From assembly GCF_958298935.1 (NCBI RefSeq), contig NC_084929.1, forward strand, positions 7,750,001 to 7,814,000: a stretch of 64,000 bases of DNA. Reading direction: 5' to 3'. How positions within the stretch are numbered: position 1 is the first letter of the stretch; each line of letters opens with the position of its first letter. Under the pieces are notes generated by a model. The model saw only the letters and a list, made by a program, of their open reading frames with translations, was not told the DNA's origin and did not search any database. Below, one piece after another: positions 1 through 11,899 of the stretch. The translations under genes and the position numbers were made by a program. The stretch is from Phragmites australis (taxonomy: Eukaryota; Streptophyta; Magnoliopsida; Poales; Poaceae).

Positions 1-205
1 CAAAAAATCCAAAAGAGCTGAAATAAAATCCAAGAGAAACCTATATGCCTATTTCTAGCATGAATGCATTCAAACAAATACTAATCCAATTCAAATTTGA
101 ATTTGAATTTAAAATAGGATTTTTTTTCTATTCTAATTATTTAATCTGTAGTCTAATCTTGAAAATTTTTAGAAATTTGAGAAATCTGAAAATCAGGGTG
201 TGACA
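1..205 (-). mobile_element. LTR fragment (LTR retrotransposon, minus orientation)
   Basis: Read on the minus strand, this stretch begins TGTCACACCCTGATTTTC and continues AT-rich, which is the usual look of the 5' end of a Gypsy LTR in grasses. The plus-strand end is gggtgtgaca at 196-205. The rest of the LTR lies outside the window, so the other end, any primer-binding site and the target-site duplication cannot be seen. The family assignment is inference from the terminus only. Confidence 0.45.
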
Positions 206-405
206 GGTGTGGAAGAGCAGGTGTGGCTACGGCTTGTGGAGATGCTAGCAATCGTGGTGGCAGCCAGGCACATGGCAGCAGCCCATGCGCGGCGGCATCA
301 AATAAAGTTAGGAGCCAAGGACGGGGGATAGTTGTAAGTGTGTGTTGTCTTTTATTGAACCTTTAAATTTTTTTCTGTTCATCCAAATAAATATCACTAC
401 TACAT

Positions 406-1155
406 AAAATATGAGTTGGTCCCTACGTCACCTCTTCTGCTACTCTCTTACCATATAATAAAACCCCTAAATTTTGAATAATTTATTCACTTTTGCCATC
501 CACTATCATCCTCCGGCCTCCCTAGCTCATTATCGGCTATGGATATGGGAACTGTTTTACTAATAAAAATAAATGAAGAAATTAGGAGGGAAATTAGAAA
601 ATAATCTCCTCTTTCTTCTTAGATCCCATCTGAAATCAAACTACGACATCGCTCCCGATGTATTCATTTGGAGGCACTCCTATAGTGCATCCACATCTCC
701 ATACCCTGAGTTTGTGCTTGATGTTATTGCGTCTAATATTTGTGTTTTCATTGCAATGCACAAAAACTTAGCTAGTACTACACAAAATATGAGTTGGTTC
801 CCACAATACTTCTTCCTCTACTCTCCTCTAATATAATAAAAACCCCTAAAATTTAAAGAATTTACCCACTCTTGTCATCCACCCTCGTCCTAGAGCCTCA
901 CTGCCTCATTACCGACTACGGATATAAGACCGTTTTACTAATGAGAATAAATAAAGAAATTAGGAGGAAAATTAGCAGATAATCTCCTCCTCCTTTTCAG
1001 ATCTCATCTGACATCAAACTACGATATTGCTGCTGACATATTCGTTCGACGACGCCCCCATGGGCATCCACATCTCCATAACTTGAGTTTGCGCTTGACG
1101 TTACTGAGTCCAATATTTGTGTTTTTGTTGCACCACACAGACAATTAGCTAGTTC
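406..1155. repeat. Direct tandem duplication, two ~375-bp units
   Basis: The unit at 406-783 and the unit at 784-1155 start with the same word (aaaatatgagttggt). They stay alignable throughout, sharing for example 'actaat.a.aataaa.gaaattaggagg', 'catccacatctccata' and 'ccaatatttgtgttttt'-like stretches, with scattered substitutions and small indels. The 87-codon reading frame at 573-836 lies across the unit junction and is not preserved in the second unit, so I do not regard it as a gene. Confidence 0.75.
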
Positions 1156-1289
1156 CTATAATACCTGGGGTGGTGAGGAATCTATAGCTAAATTTTAGTG
1201 GCCTTACCACTTAGTATGTGTTTATAGAAAATAAAGGAATTTTCAGAGACATGAAATGCAAAATATAAAACATAGAAACTCAATAAGTT

Positions 1290-1750
1290 TCAATCAATTG
1301 AAAACATATTGAATCAACAAAAGAAAGCAGAATTAGAAGGTTTGAAGAAATGTTGAATCAACAAAATAAAGGTTAAATTAAAAGGTCTAAAAACATGTTG
1401 AATCAATAAAACAAATGTTGCGCTGAAGAAAATATGTTCAGTCAGCCAGCCTTAGAATAAAATGTTGAATGAACAAAATAAATGCTGAATCAGAATGTCT
1501 AAAAAATATTGAATCAATAAAGTAAATTTTGAGTTGATTAAAATATGTTGATTCAGCTGGCCTTAGAATAAAATGTTCAATCAACAAAATAAATATTGAA
1601 TGGTCAAGTCACAGGGGAAAAGTTTGAGTCGCGACATAAAAACGGAAAGGTTTAATCAACGAAAAAAATGTTGAGTCAGCATACCTTAGAATGTAATGTT
1701 GAATGGTCATGTTTTAGGAAGAAAATATTGAGTCAGACATAGAAAAATAA
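1290..1750. repeat. AT-rich degenerate minisatellite
   Basis: Degenerate repeats of words such as 'atgttgaatcaacaaaata', 'ccttagaataaaatgtt' and 'aaatattgaatcaat' recur at irregular spacing, with a longer unit of roughly 120 bp. No coding potential was recognised. The following stretch up to about 2018 is low-complexity A-rich sequence in which I see nothing specific. Confidence 0.6.
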
Positions 1751-2018
1751 AATGGTGACTAATAAAAAAGTATTGAATAAACATTTACAAAAAATGTTAA
1801 TCAAACTAACATCACGCTCGTTCATGGAAAAAGGGGCACAAGACTATAAAAAAATGCACTTCACATTTTATATTTGTGGAAAGAAGGGAAAAAAAAGAAA
1901 TAAAAGTGGAATAAAAATAAAAAGGAAGAAAGGAAGAACAATGGAAAAAATAAATGTTGAATTAGTGATCAGCAATCTCAATTTTCGTTTTTTACTCCTA
2001 TGACCAACCCTAGTACTA

Positions 2019-2313
2019 TTAAACTAGTATGTGCTTGCTCGTAATTGAGTTGGGGGAGAGGTTGATCAACTCGACGCTGTAGAAATTCAAGATTTCCTTA
2101 AGGAGTAGGTCCACAGGGTGACAATGTGGGGAGACAGAAACTGCAGTTGAAAAATAGCTCGAACACCATGATCTCCTCGGTTTTTGGGCTCGGAATTCCT
2201 CTAACTCCCTTGATACCAAGGGGATCGAGCTCCTCTGGGTGATCATCTCGTGCCTCTCTAGCATCGGTCTCCGACGACTCCGAGGTCGCCCATAGGCTAC
2301 TTGAGGATGCCAT
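2019..2313 (-). pseudogene. T1 antisense extra ORF, N-terminal fragment
   Basis: A minus-strand frame starts at ATG 2313 (MASSSSLWATSESSE...) and is rich in Ser, Glu and Asp. It lies upstream of, and in antisense to, a plus-strand polypurine tract and LTR (2866-3440). Tat-type Gypsy elements of grasses are known to carry an extra ORF in antisense between pol and the 3' LTR. This N-terminus resembles that of the T3 antisense ORF at 33020, which also begins MASSSS. Only the start of the frame is preserved. The function of these ORFs is unknown. The assignment is by position and N-terminal similarity. Confidence 0.45.
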
Positions 2314-2599
2314 TGGAGAATTTAGGGTTGGAGATTGAAGGAAGGAGAAGAGCTTACGGTTTGAAAGGAAAAGTTTGAGAGGCATGAAAGCAGGATGGAG
2401 ATAATCCTATTTATAAGGATTGGAGGTCACTCCAGGCTAAAGGCGTCAGCAGTGGTTCGAATTATGATATATGTTATTAGGAAACTTTTTTAGATGTCAT
2501 GATAGTTTCAGCTCCCCTCAGAAGTTGTGCATATTTAATGAAATATTCCTTGAGGATGCAGAAAAAGAGGAGGCAAGCTTTGGGCTTTTGCGGTCGGAA

Positions 2600-2790
2600 T
2601 TAAATTCCTAACTAGGTAGGCCTAGAGTTATATTTGGTCGAAGGTAATTTCCTAACTAGGTAGGCCTAGAGCACTATTTGGTCAAAAATAATTTCCTGAC
2701 TAGGTATGCCTAGAACTCTATTCAGTTGGAGGCATTCCTTGAGTAGAAAAGGTTCTATTCGGTCGATGGTAATTCCCAACTAGGAAAAAT
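2600..2790. repeat. ~44-bp tandem repeat
   Basis: The word 'aatt(t)cctaactaggtaggc' occurs at about 2603, 2646 and 2690, with a decayed fourth unit near 2770. The spacing is 43-44 bp. It lies between the antisense ORF start and the polypurine tract of element T1, where the other Tat-type remnants in the window also carry low-complexity sequence. Confidence 0.6.
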
Positions 2791-2865
2791 ACTTTCTCGA
2801 GAAAATATTGCCAACTAGATGAGTTCTAGTAAGGTCGAATTCTTGACATAATCCAATCACCCTCT

Positions 2866-2896
2866 TCTGAGTAGAGTTGGGGGGGGGGGGGGTAGC
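2866..2896 (+). other. Polypurine tract of T1
   Basis: The sequence 'gagtagagtt' is followed by 14 consecutive G and then 'tagc', directly before the LTR start TGTCGAGGAA at 2897. This is the expected plus-strand primer position at the 3' end of an LTR retrotransposon and fixes the T1 orientation as plus. Confidence 0.6.
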
Positions 2897-3440
2897 TGTC
2901 GAGGAATATGTAATTAGTAATTATATATTTACTATAAATATGATATATCCTTGTAACAGGTATCCACCTGTCCACATGTGCTTAACCCGATATGGTAGGT
3001 TTTACAACTGCCATAGGTAAATAAGGCATGTGCCAATATGCCAGGTAGTTCATCGTGTTCTATACAAAAATCAACCCTAGATTAATAATGAATCTTCTAG
3101 ATATTTGAAAGAAATACAATCTAGGAAGGTTATGCTAAGGATTTTTGAGTATGATACGACTACCTCATCTCGACTATATAATGAGAGAGAGAGGGGATAT
3201 GCCAAGAGCAATCCAACTATTTTTATCCCAAAGCAAAGAACCAGATTGAATCCTCAGCAAGGAGCCGAATCATCAATACAAAATAAGCCTAGTCAGATAG
3301 GACTAGAGACACCTAATGAGATCCATGACAGAATCACAATACAAAAAATTATCATACAAGAGCTTCATGACCTAGAATACGAGAGAACTCACTAAGAGAG
3401 TTAGGAATCAAACTAGACACATCTCCATTATAATTCTCTT
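2897..3440 (+). mobile_element. 3' LTR of T1 (Gypsy, Tat-type), right end cut
   Basis: The LTR begins TGTCGAGGAATATG right after the polypurine tract. A TATA-like box (ctatataatgagag) lies at about 3174-3187 in the same orientation. The right border coincides with the start of the T2 LTR at 3441, so the T1 LTR was probably interrupted or trimmed by T2. No TG...CA closure or target-site duplication can be confirmed. Confidence 0.55.
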
Positions 3441-4133
3441 TGTCGGTGGATGATCCTTGACAATGAATCAGGGGCGTACTGGATGACGTGCGCGTTGATT
3501 AGTGTTTCTTTGTGGTGGGATTGGATGGGATTTATCTAGGTTCAGGCCTCCCATGGGATAATAGCCCTATATCCTGTATATTTTCTTATGGATTAGATGA
3601 ACTTTTTATAAGCCGGGTCCTCCCCCTTTATATAATAGGGGAAAATGAGTACATAAAAATAGACCATGCTAAACACTGTAGTAGACCTACTCCAGACAAA
3701 TGCAACTACTCCAAGGTCATCATTACGGAGGGCATGCACACCCAACATGCCCTGGTTGCCCTGTAGGCCCTATCACGCTCGTCGAGTGCTATCACATTCG
3801 CCTGTGAGGTCATCCTATAGTATTAAATGCTACTGGATGGGTCACTCCAACTTTATGCCTGTCCACGATCATACTCGCCAAAAGGAGGTGCCTAGGGAAG
3901 GAAAAAAATTGAGTGGATGACATTTAACATGATTTGACTGGTTATGTGAGTACATACCATGCGACCAGCGGGGACTGGTCGTAGGGTCTTCTCCTTCGAC
4001 CAAGGGGTTGGTCGACTAAGCCCCACCCTGGTCGTGGGGTGAATCCATGGTCTCATGGATTTTCAACTATCGGTTGATGTTTGGTAGTGTGGGGCCCGCT
4101 TCATGAGGCAGCCCCTTAACTATTACACCAACA
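3441..4133 (-). repeat. T2 3' LTR (693 bp)
   Basis: On the minus strand the LTR starts TGTTGGTGTAATAG and ends CCGACA. It is preceded by a purine-rich tract (gagctttggggttac, plus-strand 4134-4150 region). A minus-strand TATA box (TATATAAAGG) lies at about 3630-3645, and the same box is seen in the other LTR near 13900. The LTR contains repeated 'ggtcg' words around 3960-4050. Confidence 0.75.
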
Positions 4134-4619
4134 GTAACCCCAAAGCTCCATCATGGATGTGGTGGACTGAGTGGTTCGCCGTAGGGGCCTATGGTCATTG
4201 TGGTCATATTCGTGTCTTCTCGCGCCACTTGGACCCTAGGTGAGCACATGTTCGCTCTGGGCCATGGTTGTCGAGCGGCCCACTTTAATGGTTGACTTAG
4301 GAAACCGCATCCCAAGGGGAGATTAAATGTCTGGAGGTAGAGAGAGAAATTTGGGGGGAAATGAAAAGACATAGGACCCAAGGGAATTTTGATTCCCCAA
4401 GCGATTCCCCAAGCGCAGCCTCTCAAATTTGAAAGGACAAGACACCACGACGGTTGAGATACTGCGATGGTCCTTTAAATTGGAGCGCAGAGGTTCCCCA
4501 TGTACCTTTTCGTCATCTTCCTTAGCCTCCAAGCTTCCGCACTTAGAGCCCCTAATCTCTACCTCCGATCTTTCCATCGAAGCATCTTTCTCTGTCATGC
4601 GATGGTGTGCACCGGCAGC

Positions 4620-6770
4620 GATCCCGCCTTCCCCAAATCTAAGTGCAATGCGGTGAGACTGAAGCAATGCATGATGCCGTCCTGCTCACTCAATGCATAT
4701 CCTCTAGGTACCACTCTAGGGAGAGCATTCTCGCTCCTCGCCAGCGGGAGATCGTGATGTTCATCTCTTTCTTCTTGGCTGGCTTCGTGCCACTTTGAGT
4801 TCTTCACCACCGTCATCTCCTTCTACAACATCTGCCTCCTCCATCTCAACCCCAATTATATCCTCATGTTGAGCATTTTTGCTCATCTGTGTGAGAACTT
4901 CATCAGGGTCGAACTGTGCCTAGACCTCTTCCAGTTCTTTTACACATGCCAATCAAGGACTAGACTAGCCACTGGAAACTGCAGGTTTTGTCTCCTTGGG
5001 CTCCTACATCGAGGTGGGCCTCAAGTAATCGCAATCAGGCTGGAGGGAGGAGTGGTTCTATCTTAGCGTGTCGAGTGCGCCAACGTAGGTCATCGAGAAC
5101 AAAGGGAGCAAACCCATGACAACTTCAGAGCTATAACCCTTGCCAAATAGATCGGCCAGCTCTAAGAGGCTAGGATAATGGGGTCAGGCGTCGTCTATGA
5201 CTTCATCATGTGCCAGTTGTGCCCCTTACGAAGGCGAGCACATTCGGCATTCCAATTGTTTCCCTAGTGTTTTTCATTAGGTGTGCGACCTCTCACATCT
5301 CCCCTTTTATCCAGATCTTACTAACGGGGCCATAGACTCACAAATCTGAAACCTAATGTTGGCTTCCTCGAGAAGAGACGGTCCTTCGTCCAACACCCCT
5401 CCGCTATATGATTTTCCTTTGTTGGAAAGAGCACCGTTTACAAGGGTAAGTTTGGCAATTCTAAAACCCCTACCCCTAAGCCTTCTTTTGGGTTAGGATT
5501 TGTGCCACTGCAGGGTCTTTCTGAGGTCGATGTCTTATGCATGATAATCAATGAGGTCTTGGAGGTCCTCGAGGCTGCCTCAGGGAGAGAGGTCCTCGAG
5601 GATACCTCAGGGAGAGAGGCTCATCAAGACACTCATCCTAGCACCCAATAAACCACTACCTTGCCGAGTGCTAGCCCCATCGACAACCAACTTGGCCATG
5701 GTACAGACCCATCTGGTCACAGCGATGACCAGACTGCTTGGAGTCAACCACAAACCATAGGTGGAGGTTTTGCGAGTAGTGCCAGTCAATAGAGTGACCA
5801 GTCTCGCACCAAACCAGGTGGAGGCACCTAGGCTTATGTTCCTCAATCCTCCAGGAAAGGGGGAAGAGATATGCGATAGATCCAACTTCCCTAGTAATGT
5901 CCAAACACAACCGTGGGATACGGACCTCCCCTCTGTTTATTCTCACTGACTTTGTGAGGATGCGCGTTGTGCTCACTACTTCATCCATGCGGTAAGCTCT
6001 CTGGTTACATGCAGACTTTTCGAGTTCTTTCTTGAATCTGCAATTCTCTGGTCATGATGCTCTGGACATCACTCCTCGTCCACTGCCCTAGCAGGATGCT
6101 CCAGCCCTGGGGACAACCACAACCCTGATGCTGGGATCACTTTCTGTAGCCTTCGCAGATAGAAAGCTGTCCATACTATTTACCATGGCGCCTGCTCTTG
6201 CCTCTGACCAGCTCTCCCTGGTTTCCTGCCTCTCTGCCTCCATCAGCATCATTGAGAAAGAGGCAGCAGACTATAGGTGTGCTGAGCTGGAGAGGCTAGT
6301 GGCCAACAAGAAGGAAGCAAGGCACACACTTCAACAGGAGAAGGACATCCTCATTTCCCGAAGCATCAAGCAGTTGGAGGTTGAGTGGATGACCCATGGT
6401 TTTAAAAGGGATGCATTCCTACCAATGCGAGGGACCTTGATGAGCATTGATCTTGAAATCACCAGGCAAAAGGAAGAAACCATGTAGGGCTGGGCCTACG
6501 CCATCAGCGTCTTGGCAGAGAAGATCACCCAGCTCTCAGGAATGCTGGCAGCAAGGACTGCGGAGGACATGGAGAAGGCGGTGAAAGCCTCGGCGGAGTA
6601 CATTCTCTAGTGGTACCGTTGCCATGACCCCAACTTCAACCTCGAGGTTGTTCGGGAGAGGGTCGTGACTCCAACCCTGAAGCTGAGGTGAGGCTGCAGG
6701 TGGAGTGCCAAGGGCTGGTGAAGTATGTAGGGTCTCTCTTCTGAGTGGTGACCAACGAAGTGTAAATGCC
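4620..6770 (+). pseudogene. T2 antisense extra ORF (Tat-type 'putative gypsy-type transposon' ORF), decayed
   Basis: Plus-strand pieces in shifted frames add up to one decayed gene running antisense to gag-pol. At about 4786-4960 one frame reads FFTTVISFYNICLLHLNPN, then a SIFAHLCENF...LFQFFY segment. This is the hallmark of the unknown-function ORF family found in many grass Gypsy elements (often labelled 'putative gypsy type transposon', PF04195-like). At 6180-6490 there is a charged, probably coiled-coil stretch (ELERLVANKKEARHTLQQEK). The C-terminal part near 6600-6740 contains WYRCHDPNFNLEVV, followed by a VKYVGSLF-like ending reached through frameshifts. Several stops and frameshifts make it non-coding now. 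The biochemical role of the family is not known. Confidence 0.65.
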
Positions 6771-7739
6771 GCCCTGTAACTTAGGCTTGTATCATATTTG
6801 AATAAAGCCTTTTATTTTCTTTGATGGGCTTGTGTCTCTTTTGTGGTTATAAAGCTCCTGCATTGACTGGACCTCCTACTCACTTTGGTCCCCCAACCAC
6901 TTCTGTTGACAAATCCATCGACCAACGCAATCGGAAAGTGGTGGCCGAGTGTAGACTTATGTTCGCAGTGGAGCGAGAGACCCTACAGAGGCGATCTTCG
7001 TGGTCCACTAGTTGTACCATAGACTAAGCCACGTGTTGTTTTAGGCTAACTAAGTAAGACTTGACCAGGTAACTCCTGTGTGTTTTGCGATCTATTTTTT
7101 TGATCAGCTTACCGGAGGAGCTGCTGGCAGTGCATAGGGACCTGGAGCGGATGATGACGGAAAATGACCAGTGGCGGGCATATTTCTACAATTTCCTTAG
7201 TCGGATGTTTTCCCCATTTTGTCTCACTGCTTCGATCCACTGACATTCATGTTCACCCAACTACTGGAGGCACCGTGATTGGTCATATTGACTAGCTCTT
7301 GGTGGCCTCTGAGGAGGTAGGTTTACTCAAGCACAGGCTTCACGAGACCGTATGCGACCACCTATTTGAGGTCAGAGTCTATTATGCCTGCCTTGCCCTT
7401 GCATGCATCAGGGAGCACTTTCCCGATCTTGATCTTGCTCTGGCAATCTCCGAAGGCTTCATCAGAACCCAGAAGACCATGGCGGAGCTTCACGACCTTG
7501 TCAACTCGTTCCTATTCACAGCTCGCTCTCTTCTTTGGAGTGTCTGGTTCGAACCACTGAGAAGCATCTTTGGATCGTGGGGACACTGAACAGATTGTTA
7601 GAACCAGCCCCTGAGTGTTACCTGGGTGGTCATTTTATAACCTAAGGACTTGCTCCTAAATAGATTTTCCTTGTGTTTAGTTGGTGAGTAGGCTCTAACT
7701 GCTCATTACTCCTAGAGGTTTTTCGTACCGCTCGCTAGC

Positions 7740-10700
7740 TAGGTTTGTGGTGCCTAGGATAGCTTTTAGCACGAAAATGAATTGTGTAATTCTCGGTTGT
7801 CCTCCATGGCTAGTTTGACCGCACTAGGTCGAGTAACCTCGACCACTGTGTAGGGTACTTCCCACTTAAGGAAGAGCTTGTTATGGATTGCCATATTCTA
7901 GATTTTCCTTAGGATGAGGTTGCCTACAACCAGGGTTCACTCTCACACCTTGCAGTCATGGTAACGCCTGAGGCTTTGCTGATATTGGGCTACTCAAAAT
8001 AGAGCGCAATCGTGAGACACCTGGTATGTGTCCGCTCGTCGAGCCACCTGGTATGTGTCTGAGAAGCTGGTTACTCTAGGAGACTGGAGGGCCATCTCGG
8101 ATGGGAGTATTTCTTCAGTGCCAAACACTAGGAAGGATGGAGTTTTAGTCGTAGCTCTGCTGGGGGTCGTTCACAGTGACAAGAGTATTTTGGGGACTTC
8201 GTCTACCCAACGTCTCGAGTAGCCCTTAAGCCGATCGAAGACACGGGTTTTGACCCCTTGTAGTATCATCTCATTTTCCCTTTTGACATGCCCTTTCCTC
8301 TAGGGGTGTGCCACTGACGCATAGCATACTTTGGTCCCAATCTATTCGCATTAATGTTTAAAAGTGCTACTGACAAATTGGGTCCTGTTGTCCATAATTA
8401 TGTGGTTTGGAATACCAAACAGCACTACCAGCCCTCGTATGAACTTAATCACGGCTGTGGCAGTGATCTTCCTGACTGGCTCGGCCTCAATCCACTTGAT
8501 GAATTTGTCGACTACTACGAACAGGAATTCAAAACTGCCAAGAGCCTTAGGGAATGGTCCCAAAATATTGAGCCCCTCAAACAATGAAAGGCCAAGAGAG
8601 TAGTATGGTTTGCAGTACTTGGACTACTAGGGTGGTCTCTCGGCCATGGTACTAATATGACTCGCACCATTTCACCACCTCACAAGCATCCTAGAGGGCC
8701 ATGGGCAATTAGAATTCATGCCGGAATGCTTTTCTGACCAAAGTGCATTAAGAAGCGTGGCTACCACATATGCCTCTATGGATATCAGAGAGCAAAACAC
8801 TCCCCTCTTCATGAGTGATGTATTTTAGTAAAAGGTCGTTGCTCTCCCTACGGTAGAGGCATCCCTCTACTAGAGGGTATCTGTAGGCTTGCCGCGTGAC
8901 TTTTTCTACTGATGCATCATCATCAAGGATCGCTCAATTTTGAAGGTCTGCCATGATCTTCTACATCTAGGTCATACTCGAATCAAGCAAGGAGACCACA
9001 CTATGGCCTTCCGAGGACTACACCAAAGGAGGTATTGCCTCCAAAGGTGTTACCTTGGGTGCTCCATTTCCAACCGGAGCATCCCCTTCACCTTGGCCCG
9101 AGATCATGGTGAATGGTCATGTGAGTATTTCTTCAAAGACTTCAGCCGAGACACGTGTGTGAGAAGAAGCTAGAAGGGCCAACTCATCATCAAGGAAGGT
9201 TTCCCTGCACATGACATGCTTATCCTCAAAACCAATAAAACATCACTCTAGCTTTCTCACTTCGATGTGGTACACTAGCATTGTCTAGTCTGAGCACTAA
9301 AACTCCATTTTCACTTGGTTTACGACTAGTAGCGAGTCCCCTATTGTTAGTAGAAATTTTATACCGAGAGCAAAGGCTGCTCTCATTCCGGACAAGAGAC
9401 CCTCATATTCTGCAATATTATTACTAGTAGGAAAACATAATTGACTACATACTTGAGGGTGTCATCGGTCGGTGAGTTCAAGAGCACTCCAGCCCCCATC
9501 CCCTTCAGTGTGAATGACCCGTCGAAGTGCATGATCCAATGCTCTTCCACCTCTGGCTGTTGCACTTGCTCGGGTTCTAAGGATGACCACTCGACCATAA
9601 AATCGATCAATGTCTAGGACTTGATAGCCACCCGGTGGACGAACTTAATATGGAACTCCCTGAGCTCCACTGCCCACTTTGTTGTTCTCCCTGCTGCATC
9701 CCTATTGTGGAGGATCTCCATAATCATGAGTGAGAAGACTACCTTGATTTTGTGGGCCTAGAAATAGTGCATGAGCTTACGAGAGGTCATCAGCGCAGCG
9801 TACAATAGCTTATGTGCCTTCGCGTCATGTAAGACTTCGCTGACGTAGTATACTAGTCGCTGAAGACCTTCATGCTCGACGACTAGGACCATGCTCGCAA
9901 CCTGTGGGGTAGCTACAACATAGAGCAAGAGGTCCTCATCTGGTCAGGGAGCAGTTAGTATAGGAGCGGAAGAAAGGTACATTTTGAGATCTCAGAAAGC
10001 CGTTCCGCTTCTAGCATCCACAGGAAATGATCATTTTTCTTCAGTAGCTTGAAAAGCGGCAGCCCGTTCTCTTCCATCCTCAAGATGAACCTACTCAGCG
10101 CTGCCATGCATCCCACCATCTTTTGGACCTCCTTCAACCTGGTCGGGGATCTCATCTAGTCAATGGCCTTGATCTTATTAGGGTTTGCTTCTATCCCCCG
10201 GTTGGCCAAGAGAAAACCCAGTAACTTGCCTGACGGGACTCCAAACATGCACTTCTCTGGGTTCAGCTTCATGTGGTACTTTTGGAGATTGTCAAATGTC
10301 TCTTGGAGGTCTGTGATCAGGGTGTCCCTGGTCCCGCTTTTTACACCTATGTCATAAACATAGGCCTCGACATTTGTACCAAGCTGTGGTCAAAGGATAA
10401 GCAGAAAGCATCATTGGTAAGTAGCATCGGCGCTTTTTAAGCTAAAAGGCATCTTTACATAGAAAAACACCCCGAAGGGCATTACAAAAGTGGTATTCTA
10501 TTATCTACCCCATACATGCTAATCTGATTGTACCCTGAATGGGCATCTAAGAAGCATAGTAAATCATTGCTAGCAGTTAGTAAACAAGTTTGTCGATCTG
10601 GGGTATGGGGAAGAGATCCTTTGGGCATGCCTTGTTGAGGTTGGTGAACTTGACGCATGTTCTCCACCTACCATTGAGTTTTTAGACCATGACGGGGTTA

Positions 10701-11500
10701 GGTAGCCACTCTGGGTATTACACCTCTTGAATGAAGCTTGCTTCCATGAGCTTATCAATCTTCTCACAAAGTGCTTCCTTTCGGTCAGGTGTGAACATGC
10801 GCACCTTTTGCTTCACATGTCACGTGTCGGGTCACACTGATAACTTGTGCTCGATCACCTCCCTAGGGACCCCAGACATATCAGACAGACTCAAAGAAAA
10901 TATGTTAGTGTTTGCCTAGAGGAATGTGATGAGTGTGAGTTCTAATTTTTTGTCTAGGCTGGCCCAATTTGAACCATTCTGGATGGGTCGACGTCATCTA
11001 TCCACACTGCCTTGAGCCAATTGTTGGGTTTGGTAATGACGTGGACCTTCTCTGGGTGGCCGCTTGGCCTGGCATTCTCTGGTTAGAGTCGGGAGTCAGC
11101 TCGACCATGTCGAGGCTCCACTTATCATAGTTCAATGCCTTTTTTTGGTTGCCCAAAATGGTGATGGCTCCCTTGAGACCAGGGACCTCGATTGCCTAGT
11201 ATGCATAGTAGATGACGTTTTACGTGGTACGTGGTCCCAAGGATCACGTTGTACGTGGTCCCAAGGTCCACTACATTGAGTAGGACCCTCTCAGTCATGA
11301 AGTTGTTTGGCAAACTGAAAGTGACGGGCAACTTCATCTGCCCCAATGGCTTGGTCGAAGTGCTGGGGAGATCCCGAAGAACGAAGGAGATGGTTTCAAC
11401 ACACTCCTTAGGATCTGCAGGGCATCTAATGCATCCGCGAAAAGGAGGTTGATGGAACTCCCTCCATCGACCATCATGTGCCCCATTTGGACATTTGTCC
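7740..11500 (-). pseudogene. T2 pol remnant (protease, RT, RNase H, integrase)
   Basis: The minus-strand pieces come in pol order. Protease at about 11415-11470 keeps VDGGSSINLLFADALDAL. RT near 10500-10560 keeps FLDAHSGYNQI. The catalytic YVDD box reads YVYD at 10351-10362, so one catalytic Asp is lost. The RT connection at 9955-10155 keeps VGCMAALSRFI. A second, archaeal-type RNase H at 9383-9610 keeps WIMHFDGS...GAGVLL. The integrase core at 8351-8587 keeps FVVVDKFIKWIEAEP and IPNHIIMDN. The integrase C-terminus near 7770-7890 keeps LPKWEVPYTVVEVTRP. Many stops and frameshifts separate the pieces. An active Gypsy pol would copy and integrate the element; this one cannot. Confidence 0.8.
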
Positions 11501-11899
11501 ACTGTGGGATTGATCACGATGGGGTATTGTCCAGGGTGCGTGATGCATGCGGGGCGGTCTGCTTGGCTGAAGGTGAGGGGTACCTATGAAAACTTCAGTC
11601 GTGGACTCAGGCCCAATATGGTTGCGCATACCTCGCAGAGCACCAACTTGTACCCCTATTTTAGGAATACATAGCGGCACCCCCGAATATATTGTGGACC
11701 ATGTGCTCAGCCTGCTAGAAATCCAGAGCCGACAGGTCGGGATTGACCTCATCTTCACCATCATCGTCACACCCAAGTCTACAACCCCAAGCTCTTTGTC
11801 GATAATGCCTCACACAACCTTGCATTCAGTCAGTTCATGTGTGTCAGTATTGTTGATCAAGTAGTAGCCTCTGCCCTTCTTCCTGTCCTTCTTCTCAAA

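Noticed and set aside
573..836. 87-codon open frame as a gene
   Set aside because: It crosses the border of a tandem duplication and is not kept in the second unit. No motif was seen.
2880..2892. The G run as a G-quadruplex or regulatory site
   Set aside because: Its position directly before an LTR start is fully explained by a polypurine tract. Slippage can account for the length.
3454..3462. T1 LTR ending at 'tccttgaca' (3454-3462) as the inverted partner of TGTCGAGGA
   Set aside because: The same sequence is part of the T2 LTR (aligned with 13650-13659), which starts at 3441.
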